64,000 nt of DNA from Micromonospora sp. RP3T (GTDB lineage Bacteria > Actinomycetota > Actinomycetes > Mycobacteriales > Micromonosporaceae). Below the pieces are notes generated by a model. The model was not told the DNA's origin, did no database searches, and saw nothing but the letters and a program-made list of their open reading frames with translations. Position 1 is the stretch's first letter; each line of letters starts with the position of its first letter. The stretch is taken from NCBI RefSeq assembly GCF_003027925.1, contig NZ_PYPS01000042.1:1-64000 (forward strand). Reading direction: 5' to 3'. The translations under genes were made by a program, and so were the position numbers. Positions 18,578-28,641 of the stretch are shown in pieces.

Positions 18578-19140
18578 CGGATCGCGGGCCAGTCCGCCCG
18601 GAGCAGCTCGTACTCCACCTCGCCGTGCTCCGTACCCGGAATCGGGTCGTCGAAGTCGAGGTGGAACGTGCGGGCGTAGCGCAACCCGGCGCGGGTCATC
18701 ACCGCGCGGGACCTGTCGTTCACCGCCATGGTCTGCGCCCACACCCGCCGCACGCCGACCGTGTCGAACGCGTGCCGCACCAGCGCCCGCGCGCCCTCGG
18801 TGGCCAGCCCGTGCCCCCACACCGCACGGCGCAACCGGTAGCCCAGCTCCGCCTCACCGCCGTCGTCGGACGGGTCGAGCGCCAGCCAGCCGAGGAACTC
18901 ACCGGTGAACCGGTCGAGCGCGGCCCACCGGCCCAGCCCGGGATGCCTGTCGTACTGCGCGAGCAGCCGGGGCAGCACCTCGTCGCGGATCGTCGCGGCC
19001 GGCGTGGGCACACCGTTGGTGAGGAACCGCATGACCTCCGGGTCGGCGTCCAGCGCGACCAGTCGGTCCACGTCGGCCATGGTGAACCGGCGCAGCGTCA
19101 GCCGGCCGGTCTCCCGCAACACCCCGTCGTCGTCAGACAC
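18544..19140 (-). CDS. GNAT-family N-acetyltransferase
   Basis: 198 residues from GTG 19140 (product start VSDDDGVLRETGRLTLRRFT). This is the RimJ/RimL-like Acetyltransf_3 type. Motif A with the acetyl-CoA-binding loop is RRAVWGHGLATEGARALVRH, and FDTVGVRRVWAQTMAVNDRS then MTRAGLRYA follow. It acetylates an amine; the target could be a protein N-terminus or a small molecule. The start was chosen because sequence upstream of it lacks coding character. It overlaps the convergent CGNR gene by 34 bases. Confidence 0.88.
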   Translation of the reverse strand: MSDDDGVLRETGRLTLRRFTMADVDRLVALDADPEVMRFLTNGVPTPAATIRDEVLPRLLAQYDRHPGLGRWAALDRFTGEFLGWLALDPSDDGGEAELGYRLRRAVWGHGLATEGARALVRHAFDTVGVRRVWAQTMAVNDRSRAVMTRAGLRYARTFHLDFDDPIPGTEHGEVEYELLRADWPAIRQEWDAALRAR

Positions 19141-19214
19141 GCTCGGATCATCCCGCCGACCCGTCGCCCGGGGCGAGGCAATTACCGCCGCGGTGGCCCG
19201 GCTGGTGTTGCGGT

Positions 19215-19264
19215 AGATCTTGGAAGAATTGCGCCCCTCCGAGGGCCGTTTCGTACCAAGATCT
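19215..19264. repeat. Stem-loop with 9-bp outer arms between GntR and GNAT genes
   Basis: AGATCTTGG (19215-19223) is the exact reverse complement of CCAAGATCT (19256-19264). Inside lies a second small GCCCC/GGGC-type pairing. It sits 13 bases beyond the mini-GntR gene stop, so it may be its terminator. It is unusually AT-rich at the base for this genome. Confidence 0.45.
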
Positions 19265-19276
19265 GTGGTCACCGCG

Positions 19277-19507
19277 TCAGCTCGGCAGCGCCTCCGCGAC
19301 CCACAGGCCACGACCCTGCAAGCCCACAACGAGGCCCCGGTCCTGAAGGATGATGATCGCCCGCTGCACGGTGGTGACGCTCACGCTGTAGAGATCGGCG
19401 AGTTCCTTGTAGGTGGGCAGCCGCTCACCTCGCGGGTATTCCCCGCTTTTGATCCGGGTGGCCAGGTCTTCGGCAACCTCTCGGTAGCCGGCGCTCGGTA
19501 TGGGCAT
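19277..19507 (-). CDS. Minimal GntR-family regulator (winged helix only)
   Basis: 76 residues from ATG 19507. The entire protein is one GntR winged helix: YREVAEDLATRIKSGEYPRG, LPTYKELADLYSVSVTTVQR, AIIILQDRGLVVGLQGRGLW. It has no effector-binding domain, unlike normal GntR proteins of 230 or more residues. Such mini-GntR proteins are common in streptomycetes and usually sit beside a small unknown gene, as here (19602). The palindromic sequence at 19575-19590, between the two divergent starts, is a plausible binding site. Confidence 0.9.
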   Translation of the reverse strand: MPIPSAGYREVAEDLATRIKSGEYPRGERLPTYKELADLYSVSVTTVQRAIIILQDRGLVVGLQGRGLWVAEALPS

Positions 19508-19574
19508 GGGAGGTTTCCTTCGTTCGGCACCTCCATCGGATCATGAGCAATACACGCCTTCAAGACCAACATTG

Positions 19575-19590
19575 CCTTAGGTACTAAAGG
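19575..19590. promoter_or_regulatory. Candidate mini-GntR operator
   Basis: CCTTAGGTACTAAAGG is a partial palindrome: CCTT and AAGG flank a central GTAC. A further CTTAG/CTAAG pair (19576-19580, 19594-19598) overlaps it. It lies 11 bases before the ATG of the small gene at 19602 and about 70 bases before the GntR start, in the shared divergent promoter. GntR regulators of this size bind such GTAC-centred sites. This is inference. Confidence 0.45.
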
Positions 19591-19601
19591 TCTCTAAGCT
19601 T

Positions 19602-20051
19602 ATGGCTGTGGTGAGGCCCCTTCGTTCGGCAAACGACGAGCCGAGCCATGTAAGCCATACGGGTAATCGGCACGAGATCTCCCAAGTGCGGCGTCGCGGT
19701 AGGACCGTCCGCTCCACCGGCCGGGCGGTTCCCACACCAGCCCGGGGCGGCGATGTCACGAACGACTCAGCTCGAAAGGGACCGCACATACCCCTCCCTG
19801 ACCGGCCCCACCTGCCGCTACGCCCGCTCTGGCTCTGTCGGACGTGCGGCACGCCCTGGCCGTGCGCCGACGCGCGCCTCACCCTGCTCGACGAGTGCGC
19901 GGGCGACCCGGTCGGGCTCAGCGTCTATCTCTGCGGCGTGCTCCACGAGGCGACCGCCGACCTGCACCGGCTGCACCCGGCCGAACGGCTCGACCCGGCC
20001 GCCCTGTTCGCCCGCTTCCTCGGCTGGGCACGACGCCGGGCCATGCCCTGA
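19602..20051 (+). CDS. Small Cys-containing protein paired with mini-GntR
   Basis: 149 residues from ATG 19602, but the first 60 look weakly coding and GTG 19686 is an alternative. The conserved part begins near HIPLPDRPHLPLRPLWLCRT: LPLRPLWLCRTCGTPWPC has a C-x2-C-x5-C cluster and a further Cys follows in LLDEC, suggesting a metal site. The rest is helical (LSVYLCGVLHEATADLHRLH, LFARFLGWARRR). Proteins of this type recur beside mini-GntR regulators in Streptomyces and relatives. Function unknown. It probably shares the divergent GTAC operator. Confidence 0.7.
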   Translation: MAVVRPLRSANDEPSHVSHTGNRHEISQVRRRGRTVRSTGRAVPTPARGGDVTNDSARKGPHIPLPDRPHLPLRPLWLCRTCGTPWPCADARLTLLDECAGDPVGLSVYLCGVLHEATADLHRLHPAERLDPAALFARFLGWARRRAMP

Positions 20052-20053
20052 CC

Positions 20054-21463
20054 TCAGGGATGCGTCATCCGGAGCAGGTCCAGCGCCTCGTCCAACTGGG
20101 TCTCGGTGAGCTTGCCCGAGTCGACGTGCCCGCGCGAGATCACCACCTCGCGGATGGAGACCTGCTTGGCCAGCGCCTCCTTGGCGATCGAGGCGGCCTC
20201 GTCGTACCCGAGATGGCGGTTCAGCGGGGTGACGATCGACGGCGAGCCCTCCGCGTACGCCAGGCAGACCTCGGCGTCCGCGACCAGGCCGGCCACCAGG
20301 CGCTCGGCGAAGAGCCGGCTGGACGCGGCGATCAGCTTGATCGACTCCAGCAGGTTGCGGCCCATCACCGGGAGCATCACGTTCAGCTCGAAGTCGCCCT
20401 GCGAGCCGGCGAAGGCCACCGCCGCGTCGTTGCCGATCACCTGCGCGCAGACCTGCCGCATCGCCTCGGCCACCACCGGGTTGACCTTGCCCGGCATGAT
20501 CGACGAGCCGGGCTGGAGGTCGGGGATGCGCAGCTCGCGCAGGCCCGCGCGGGGGCCGGAACCCATCCAGCGTACGTCGTTGGCGATCTTGTAAAGGCCG
20601 ACCGCGACGGTGCGGAGCTGCCCGGACGTCTCCACCAGCGCGTCCCGCGCGCCCTGCGCCTCGAAGTGGTTGCGCGCCTCGGACAGCGGCAGGCCGGTCG
20701 AGTCCCGCAGCCGCCCGATCACCTTGCCCGCGAACCCGAGCGGGGTGTTGATGCCGGTGCCCACCGCGGTGCCGCCGAGCGGCAGCTCGCCCAGCCGGGG
20801 CAGCGCCGACTCCAGCCGCTCGACGCCGTAGCGGACCTGCGCGGCGTACCCGCCGAACTCCTGCCCGAGCGTCACCGGCGTGGCGTCCATCAGGTGCGTC
20901 CGGCCCGCCTTCACCACGGTCTCGAACTCGGCCGCCTTCGCCTCCAACGCCATCGCGAGCTGCGTCAGGGACGGGAGCAGATCCTCCACCACGAACTGGG
21001 TGGCGGCCAGGTGGATCGAGGTCGGGAACACGTCGTTGCTGGACTGCGACGCGTTCACGTGGTCGTTCGGGTGCACGTCGCGGCCCAGCTCGCGGCTCGC
21101 CAGCGACGCGATCACCTCGTTGGTGTTCATGTTGGACGACGTGCCGGAACCGGTCTGGAACACGTCCACCGGGAACTGGTCGTCGTAGCCCCCGGCGGCG
21201 ACGTGCGCGGCGGCCGTGGCGATCGCCTCGGCCACGTCCGCGTCGATCACGCCCAACTCGCCGTTGACCTGGGCAGCCGCCCCCTTGATCTGGGCCAACG
21301 CCTTGATCTGGGCCGGTTCGAGCCCGCGCCCCGAGATCGGGAAGTTCTGCACCGCGCGCTGGGTCTGCGCCCGCCACAGCGCCTCGGCGGGCACCTCCAC
21401 CTCGCCCATCGAGTCACGTTCGATCCGGTAACCGGTCGCCTCTGGAGTCGTCACGCGTACCAT
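20054..21463 (-). CDS. fumC: Fumarate hydratase, class II
   Basis: 469 residues from ATG 21463, with GTGs just inside as alternatives. This is the iron-independent homotetrameric fumarase of the TCA cycle (fumarate to L-malate). Signatures are GSGTSSNMNTNEVIA near 105, HPNDHVNASQSSNDVFPT, TGINTPLGF, and the superfamily loop GSSIMPGKVNPV carrying the catalytic Ser. The length is canonical. A second, class I iron-sulfur fumarase is encoded 3.3 kb away (24716-26383), so the cell holds both types. It is the last gene before the SARP regulator on this strand. Confidence 0.95.
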   Translation of the reverse strand: MVRVTTPEATGYRIERDSMGEVEVPAEALWRAQTQRAVQNFPISGRGLEPAQIKALAQIKGAAAQVNGELGVIDADVAEAIATAAAHVAAGGYDDQFPVDVFQTGSGTSSNMNTNEVIASLASRELGRDVHPNDHVNASQSSNDVFPTSIHLAATQFVVEDLLPSLTQLAMALEAKAAEFETVVKAGRTHLMDATPVTLGQEFGGYAAQVRYGVERLESALPRLGELPLGGTAVGTGINTPLGFAGKVIGRLRDSTGLPLSEARNHFEAQGARDALVETSGQLRTVAVGLYKIANDVRWMGSGPRAGLRELRIPDLQPGSSIMPGKVNPVVAEAMRQVCAQVIGNDAAVAFAGSQGDFELNVMLPVMGRNLLESIKLIAASSRLFAERLVAGLVADAEVCLAYAEGSPSIVTPLNRHLGYDEAASIAKEALAKQVSIREVVISRGHVDSGKLTETQLDEALDLLRMTHP

Positions 21464-21507
21464 CCTGCCGCGCCGCCGGCCGGTACGCAGGGAAAGCGAC
21501 GCCGGCC

Positions 21508-24489
21508 TCAGCCCAGCTCGGCCAACAGCTCCTCGGTCGCCCGCCGGCCCGGGGACTCGATCTGCCGGAACAACACCAGCGCCCGGCCGGCGTAGCGGCG
21601 GGCCTGCCCGGCATCCGTGTCGCGCAGGCACCGGGCCATGCCGTCCAACGCACGGGCCTGCTCGTAACGGGCCCCGAGCCGGGTCGCGTCGGCGAGCACC
21701 CGGCGGTGCAGGTCGAGCGCGCTGGCCACGTCACCCTGGTCGAGCAGCGCCTGGGCGAGCAGGTTGCGCGAGGCGCACTGACCGATCCGGTCGCCGGAGT
21801 CGGTCACCACCACCAGCGCCTCCCGGTGCAGGTCGGCCGCCCGTTCGGGCCGGCCGACCCGCCGCTGGAGGGCGCCCATCTCGTTGAGCACCTCCGCCTC
21901 GCCGTACCGGCCGACGTACTTCTTCTTGAGTCGCAGGGCGACCCGCAGCAGTCGTTGGGCCGGCTCCAGGTGACCCATCCGGTGCCGGATCATGCCGGTG
22001 TGCGCGACCGCGTTCGCCAACTGCCGGAAGTCCCCGTTCTGCCGCGCCAGCACCAGGTGGGAGCGGCTGAGCCGCAGCGCCTCGGCGTGCCGGCCGGCCG
22101 ACAGCAACGCGTACGCCACGTTGTTGATCAGGTTGGCCAGCTCCGCCGTGTGGTCGGCGCCGCGAATCATCTGCATCGCGCTGTCGAGGCACTCCATCCC
22201 CTGCTGGTGATCCCCGTTCGCCGAGTAGGACACCCCGAGGTTCCACAGCGACACCCGCATCTCGTCGCGGAGCCCGAGCCGCCGGCGGATCTCCAGGGCC
22301 CGCCGCATCAACCGGATGGCCTCGGGAAACCGGGCCTGCCGGTAGTAGACCGAGGACAGGTAGTTGTAGATGGTGCCCACCGCCGCCTCGTCACCGAGCG
22401 CCTCGGCCGCGCGCAGGCCGACGGTGTGCGTCTCCAACAGGTCGTCCAGGTGTCCACTGTCGAAGTTGGCCCGCCAGCACGCCCGGGCAAGCTGCCAGCA
22501 GTGCCGCCGGAAGCCCTCCGCCTCGGCGAGCTGGACCAGCGCGGTCAACAGCGCCACGTGCTCGTCGAACCAGGCCCGGCCCTGCGGCAGCGTGGCGTCG
22601 ACCAGGTCGGGCCGGCGCGGCGGGTGGGCGGGCAGGGACCGCAGGCTGCCCGCCGACTCGATCGTCCGGGCGATCGCCGAAGCCACGTCGAGATGATGGT
22701 CCAGCAGCCGTTCCAGGGCCGCCCGGCGCTCCCCGGCCCGGCCCGCCTCGGCGAGCAGCGTCCGGGCGTACTCGCGGATCAGGTCGTGCAGCCGGTAGCG
22801 GCCCGGGTCGGCCTCCTCCACCAGGTGCGCGTCCACCAGCTCGTCGAGCAGATCCTGCGCCTCCGCCAGCGGGATGTCGGCCAATGCGGCGGCCACCCGG
22901 TTGTCGAACCCACCACCCGGCGGCAGACCGAGCAGCCGCAGCATCCGCTGCGCCGTGGGCGACACCTGGGCGTAGGAGAGCGCGAACGCCTGCCCGACGG
23001 AACGCTCCCCGGCGGCCAGCTCGGACAGCGTGTCCCGACTGGTGGCCAGCCGTTCGGCCAGGTCCGCGACCCGCCAGCGGGGCCGGTGCGCCAGCCGGGC
23101 CGCCGCCAGCCGCAGCGCCAGCGGCAGGTGCCCGCAGCGCCGCGCCACCTCGGCGGCCGCCTCCGGTTCGGCGGCGACCCGGTCCCGGCCGACGATCCGG
23201 ACGAGCAGCTCCACCGCCTCCTCCGGGTCGAGCACGGGCAGGGACGACGGGCGCCCCTCGTCCAACCCGACCAGTCGGCGGCGGCTCGTGATGAGCACCA
23301 GGCAGTCCGGGCCGTTCGGCAACAGCGGCGTGACCTGCGCGCTGTCGGCCGCGTTGTCGAGCACCACGAGCGCGCGGCGGCCGGCCAGCTCGGTCCGCCA
23401 CAGCGTCAACCGGTCGGCCAGGTCCAGCGGCATCCGCTCCGGCGGCACCCCGAGCTGGCGCAGCAGGACCGCCACCGCCGCCGAGGGGGTCAACGGCATG
23501 CGCTCGCTGTGCCCGTGCAGGTCGACGAAGAGATGCGCGTCCGGGTAGCGGTCACCGAGGGCCGCAGCCACGTGCACCGCCAGCGTGGTCTTGCCGCTGC
23601 CGGCCATGCCGTCGATGAGCTGGACCCGGACCCGGTCCTCCTCGATCTCCTTCACCAGCCGCACCACGGTCTGCTGACGGCCGGTGAAGTCGCTTATCGC
23701 GCGCGGCAGCGAACGGACCGGCACGGCGGACCGGTGCTCCGCGACCCCCAGGGCCAGGTCACCGGCGAGCACCCGCTGGTGCAGGTCCTGCAACTCCGGG
23801 CCGGGCTCGATGCCCAGCTCCTCGGCGTACAGCCGGCGGCCCTCGCGGTAGACGGCGAGCGCGTCGGCCTGCCGGCCCACCGCGGCGAGGGCCCGCATGA
23901 GCTGGCCGCGCAGCCGCTCCCGCAGCGGGTTCCGCTCGACGCTCTCGACCAACTCGTCGACCAGGTCGGTCGCCGGCCGTAGGCGCAGCTCGATCTCGAC
24001 GCGTTCCTCCAACGCCGCCAGTCGCTGCTCGTCGAGGGCCAGCGCCCGTCGGCGTACGCTCCGGCTGGGAATGCCGCTGAGCGCCGGCCCTCGCCACAGG
24101 GCCAACGCGGCCCGGTAGTGGCGACGCGCCTCCTCGGACTGGCCGGCGGCGACCGCGGCCCGCGCGGCGTCCACCGCCCGGCCGAAGATGTCGGCGTCGA
24201 GGTCGTCCGGTGCGACCCGGATGCCGTAGCCGGCCGGATCGGTGACGATGACGTCCGGCGGCAACCCCAGCACCGCGAGGCGCTGCCGCAGTCGCGACAC
24301 GCAGATCTGCAGCTGGGCCCGGGCGGTCGCCGGCGGACGGTCCTCCCAGACGGCGTCGATCAGCTCGTCGAACGGCACCACACGACCGGCGCGCAGCAGC
24401 AGGAGGGCGAGCACGGTCCGGTCCCGACCTGCGGTGACGGTGGCTTCGCCCCCGCCTACCCGCAGTGGTCCCAGGATCCCGAACCGCAT
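21508..24489 (-). CDS. Large SARP regulator (AfsR-like): DNA-binding, BTAD, NB-ARC, TPR
   Basis: 993 residues from ATG 24489. The N-terminal OmpR-type winged helix is at 1-95 (MRFGILGPLRVGGGEATVTA, LQICVSRLRQRL), and the bacterial transcriptional activation domain at about 100-245 (ALALWRGPALSGI, YREGRRLYAEELGIEPGPEL). An NB-ARC STAND ATPase follows from about 270, with Walker A GMAGSGKTTLA near 312, ALVVLDNAAD, and LVLITSRRRLVG. TPR repeats fill the C-terminus (from about 670). AfsR-type proteins activate antibiotic or developmental genes. No biosynthetic cluster adjoins it. It lies between the two fumarase genes. Confidence 0.93.
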   Translation of the reverse strand: MRFGILGPLRVGGGEATVTAGRDRTVLALLLLRAGRVVPFDELIDAVWEDRPPATARAQLQICVSRLRQRLAVLGLPPDVIVTDPAGYGIRVAPDDLDADIFGRAVDAARAAVAAGQSEEARRHYRAALALWRGPALSGIPSRSVRRRALALDEQRLAALEERVEIELRLRPATDLVDELVESVERNPLRERLRGQLMRALAAVGRQADALAVYREGRRLYAEELGIEPGPELQDLHQRVLAGDLALGVAEHRSAVPVRSLPRAISDFTGRQQTVVRLVKEIEEDRVRVQLIDGMAGSGKTTLAVHVAAALGDRYPDAHLFVDLHGHSERMPLTPSAAVAVLLRQLGVPPERMPLDLADRLTLWRTELAGRRALVVLDNAADSAQVTPLLPNGPDCLVLITSRRRLVGLDEGRPSSLPVLDPEEAVELLVRIVGRDRVAAEPEAAAEVARRCGHLPLALRLAAARLAHRPRWRVADLAERLATSRDTLSELAAGERSVGQAFALSYAQVSPTAQRMLRLLGLPPGGGFDNRVAAALADIPLAEAQDLLDELVDAHLVEEADPGRYRLHDLIREYARTLLAEAGRAGERRAALERLLDHHLDVASAIARTIESAGSLRSLPAHPPRRPDLVDATLPQGRAWFDEHVALLTALVQLAEAEGFRRHCWQLARACWRANFDSGHLDDLLETHTVGLRAAEALGDEAAVGTIYNYLSSVYYRQARFPEAIRLMRRALEIRRRLGLRDEMRVSLWNLGVSYSANGDHQQGMECLDSAMQMIRGADHTAELANLINNVAYALLSAGRHAEALRLSRSHLVLARQNGDFRQLANAVAHTGMIRHRMGHLEPAQRLLRVALRLKKKYVGRYGEAEVLNEMGALQRRVGRPERAADLHREALVVVTDSGDRIGQCASRNLLAQALLDQGDVASALDLHRRVLADATRLGARYEQARALDGMARCLRDTDAGQARRYAGRALVLFRQIESPGRRATEELLAELG

Positions 24490-24715
24490 GCGCCGCCCCC
24501 GTACGCCCTTTTGTGCACTTACTGCAGCGTAACCCGCTGGTAACCGCATGACGCGGCGAGACGATAGTGATCTGATAGCGGATCGACAGCGCCGCCGGAC
24601 AGACTCGTCGCGGTTGTCGGTGACGACATCCGACGGGGGCGGTGCGCCCGTCCGGTCGCGAGGCCGGGCGAGCGCACCGATGTCGGAAGGTGGAACCGGG
24701 CCGCGCGCAGCGGCG

Positions 24716-26383
<1,668 letters not shown>

Positions 26384-26460
26384 GACCGAAAAGCCTAGGG
26401 CAGAGCGGTCGATCGGTGACACCCGCCGGTGGGGTCCTGGGACGCCGATCTCACCCGACG

Positions 26461-27909
26461 TCACTTCCCGTCGGCGCAGAGTTCCTTCTTCGGCCCGCAG
26501 TCGCCCCGGCCGCCCGGGGGCCGCCAGGTGTCGCCCGGGTCGGGCACCGGCACGGCACCCTGGTCGGCCGGCGGCGCTCCGGTGCCTCCGGTGCCCCAGC
26601 GGACGTACCCGATCTCCCGCCCCTCCCCGACGATCATGCCGTTCGGGCCGACCGCCAGGGCGTTCGCCGACGTGCGCAGCTCGGCCAGCACCCGACCGCC
26701 GCGCGGCTCGACCGCGACCAGCCGGGACGGTTTCTCCTCCGTGATCACCACGGCGTACGGGGTGAGCGCCGCGCCGCTCTTCTGGCCGGCCGGCCGGGTC
26801 CACCGGGTCCGGTCGGCGGACAGCTCGCGGCCGAGCAGCGAGTCCTTGTCGGCGCTGCGCACCACCGCGTACCGGTCGTCGACGGCGAGCAGCTTCTCGC
26901 CCTCCGCGCCCACCTGGAGCAGCCGGCCGTCGTAGCCGTCGAGCACCGCCTCCCGGCCGTCCGGGGCCACCCCGATGAGCACGTTGCGGGCACCCTGCGG
27001 GTCCTCCCGCTGCACGCAGCCGGCGGCGTCCGCGGTACGCAGGTTGATGCCGGCCCGTCGCCACACCTGCTGGCCGGTGGCCGGGTCGACGGCGGTGACG
27101 ACGAAGTAGCAGCTCCCGTCGCGGGAGGTGGCCGCGGCCCGGAGCAGCCGGCCGCCGACCACCGCGAGCCGCTCCTCCCGACCGGGTTGCACGTTCTGGA
27201 GCACCCGCCCGGTGGCGGTGTCCACCACGTGCACCCGGCCGTCGACCGGGAAGCCGAGCAGCGGCGGGACCGACTCCGGCCCGGCCACCCCGCCGTCGAT
27301 GCGGGTCGCGCCCAGCCGGCGGGTGCCGAGCAGCTCCGGGTTGTCGGCGAGCACCCCGCTGTGCACGCCGGGCAGGAACGCGCTCCACAGCGGCGCGGTG
27401 CCGCGCGGGTCCCAGGCCCGCAGCGTGCAGTCGGTGGCCTGCACGCAGTACGCGTCGAGCAGCAGGTTGCGGTACGTCCAGACGGCGATCGCGCGCTCGT
27501 CGCGTCGGCGGGTCACGCCGGTGGTCGGGTCGAGGACCTCGTACCCCTTGTCGAGCAGCTTGCCCACGGCGACGACCGACTCCCGGCCGCTGCCGGCCAC
27601 CGCCGACCAGTCGGCCTTGCGCTCCCAGAGCTGGCTGCCGTCGGCGAGCTTGCGGGCCTCGATCCGGGTGCGCTGCTCGACGATCACGGTGTCACCGGCG
27701 ATGGTGACGCTGCGCGGGGTGCCGCCGACGCGTTGCTGCCAGACCACGTCCGGCTCGGAGATCGGCTTGCTCCGGTCGACCCAGTCCCAGAGGCGGGGGA
27801 AGGGGTTCCAGACGCCGGTGGCGGCGAGCACGACCACGGTGATGAGCCCGAGCAGCAACCAGCCGCGTATGCCTAGGCCCCTCACACCGGACACGGTAGC
27901 GACGATCAC
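26461..27909 (-). CDS. Membrane-anchored PQQ-like beta-propeller protein
   Basis: 482 residues from ATG 27909 (in-frame GTGs at residues 3 and 9 are alternatives). There is one N-terminal transmembrane helix (WLLLGLITVVVLAATGVW), then an extracellular domain with repeated blade motifs of the PQQ-binding-like type. Examples are IEARKLADGSQLWERK, YEVLDPTTGVT, LRAWDPRGTAPLW, VHVVDTATGRVL and TAVDPATGQQVWRRAG. No PQQ-enzyme catalytic residues are recognised. Cys pairs near the end (GDCGPKKELC) may form a disulfide. Function unknown. A similar protein lies at 32823-34076. Confidence 0.82.
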   Translation of the reverse strand: MIVATVSGVRGLGIRGWLLLGLITVVVLAATGVWNPFPRLWDWVDRSKPISEPDVVWQQRVGGTPRSVTIAGDTVIVEQRTRIEARKLADGSQLWERKADWSAVAGSGRESVVAVGKLLDKGYEVLDPTTGVTRRRDERAIAVWTYRNLLLDAYCVQATDCTLRAWDPRGTAPLWSAFLPGVHSGVLADNPELLGTRRLGATRIDGGVAGPESVPPLLGFPVDGRVHVVDTATGRVLQNVQPGREERLAVVGGRLLRAAATSRDGSCYFVVTAVDPATGQQVWRRAGINLRTADAAGCVQREDPQGARNVLIGVAPDGREAVLDGYDGRLLQVGAEGEKLLAVDDRYAVVRSADKDSLLGRELSADRTRWTRPAGQKSGAALTPYAVVITEEKPSRLVAVEPRGGRVLAELRTSANALAVGPNGMIVGEGREIGYVRWGTGGTGAPPADQGAVPVPDPGDTWRPPGGRGDCGPKKELCADGK

Positions 27910-27964
27910 CGTTCCCCGGGCTCCGTGCGGGGCGTGTCGCGCCGCTTCTTGCCCGGCCCGAGGT

Positions 27965-28016
27965 GTTAAGAGGGGGCCCCGCCTCTACCGGAGGCGTTAA
28001 GCGGGGGCCCTTCCTT
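27965..28016. repeat. Dispersed GTTAAG-GGGGCCC repeat, copy A
   Basis: A 52-bp two-part element: GTTAAG then a G-run/GGCCCC core, the linker CCTCTACCGGAGGC, then a second GTTAAG and a GGGGGCCC core ending in TTCCTT. It is nearly identical to copy C (60735-60786) and related to copy B (32752-32806, other orientation). The TTA at 27997-27999 supplies the stop codon of the Lrp gene on the minus strand. The GGGGCCC palindromes could act as terminators. Confidence 0.85.
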
Positions 28017-28503
28017 CCCGCTGGGCCGCGGAGCGGACCAGCGGGAGCGTGCGGTAGGGGATCTGCTCGGCCAACGCGATGATGGTGGAGGCCCGCCGGA
28101 TGGCCGCCGAGTCGACGATCTGGTCGATGACCCGCTGGAGGTCGGTGTTCGACCGGGCCACGATGCGGCAGAGCAGGTCGCTGGAGCCGGTGATGGTGTG
28201 CGCCTCCAGCACCTCCGGGATGGCGGCCAGGTGCGCGGTGACCTGATCGTGGCCGTGCCGCTGGCTGATCTCCAGGGTGACGAAGCTGGTCACCCCGAAC
28301 CCGATCGCGGCCGGGGAGATCTCCGGCCCGAAGCCGCCCACCACGCCCCGGCCGACCAGCTTGTCGAGCCGGGCCTGCACGGTGCCCCGGGCCACGCCGA
28401 GCCGCCGGGAGCACTCCAGCACCCCGATCCGGGGCTCCTCGGCGAGCAGTTCGATCAAGCGCGCGTCCAACTCGTCGAGCTGCACATCCTGACCAGTGTT
28501 CAC
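27997..28503 (-). CDS. Lrp/AsnC-family regulator of tyrosine catabolism
   Basis: 168 residues from GTG 28503. The N-terminal helix-turn-helix is LDELDARLIELLAEEPRIGV, LGVARGTVQARLDKLVGRGV. The C-terminal RAM ligand-binding domain is VTSFVTLEISQRHGHDQVTA, IPEVLEAHTITGSSDLLCRI. It is divergent from hpd (138 bases between starts), so it is the likely aromatic-amino-acid-responsive regulator of hpd, comparable to HpdR-type regulators. Its final codons and TAA stop lie inside repeat copy A, so the C-terminal six residues were probably changed by the repeat's arrival. Confidence 0.92.
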   Translation of the reverse strand: MNTGQDVQLDELDARLIELLAEEPRIGVLECSRRLGVARGTVQARLDKLVGRGVVGGFGPEISPAAIGFGVTSFVTLEISQRHGHDQVTAHLAAIPEVLEAHTITGSSDLLCRIVARSNTDLQRVIDQIVDSAAIRRASTIIALAEQIPYRTLPLVRSAAQREGRAPA

Positions 28504-28641
28504 GGTAGTTGACGATACCGAATGCGCAACCTGACCAGGAAAACCGCCAACTATTGCCCAGCTCCCGGACATCCGGAGATGCTCGCCGGAAGCACATCCA
28601 CGGCGGCCCACGAGGCCGGCCGGTACGCGAGGGAGGCAACC

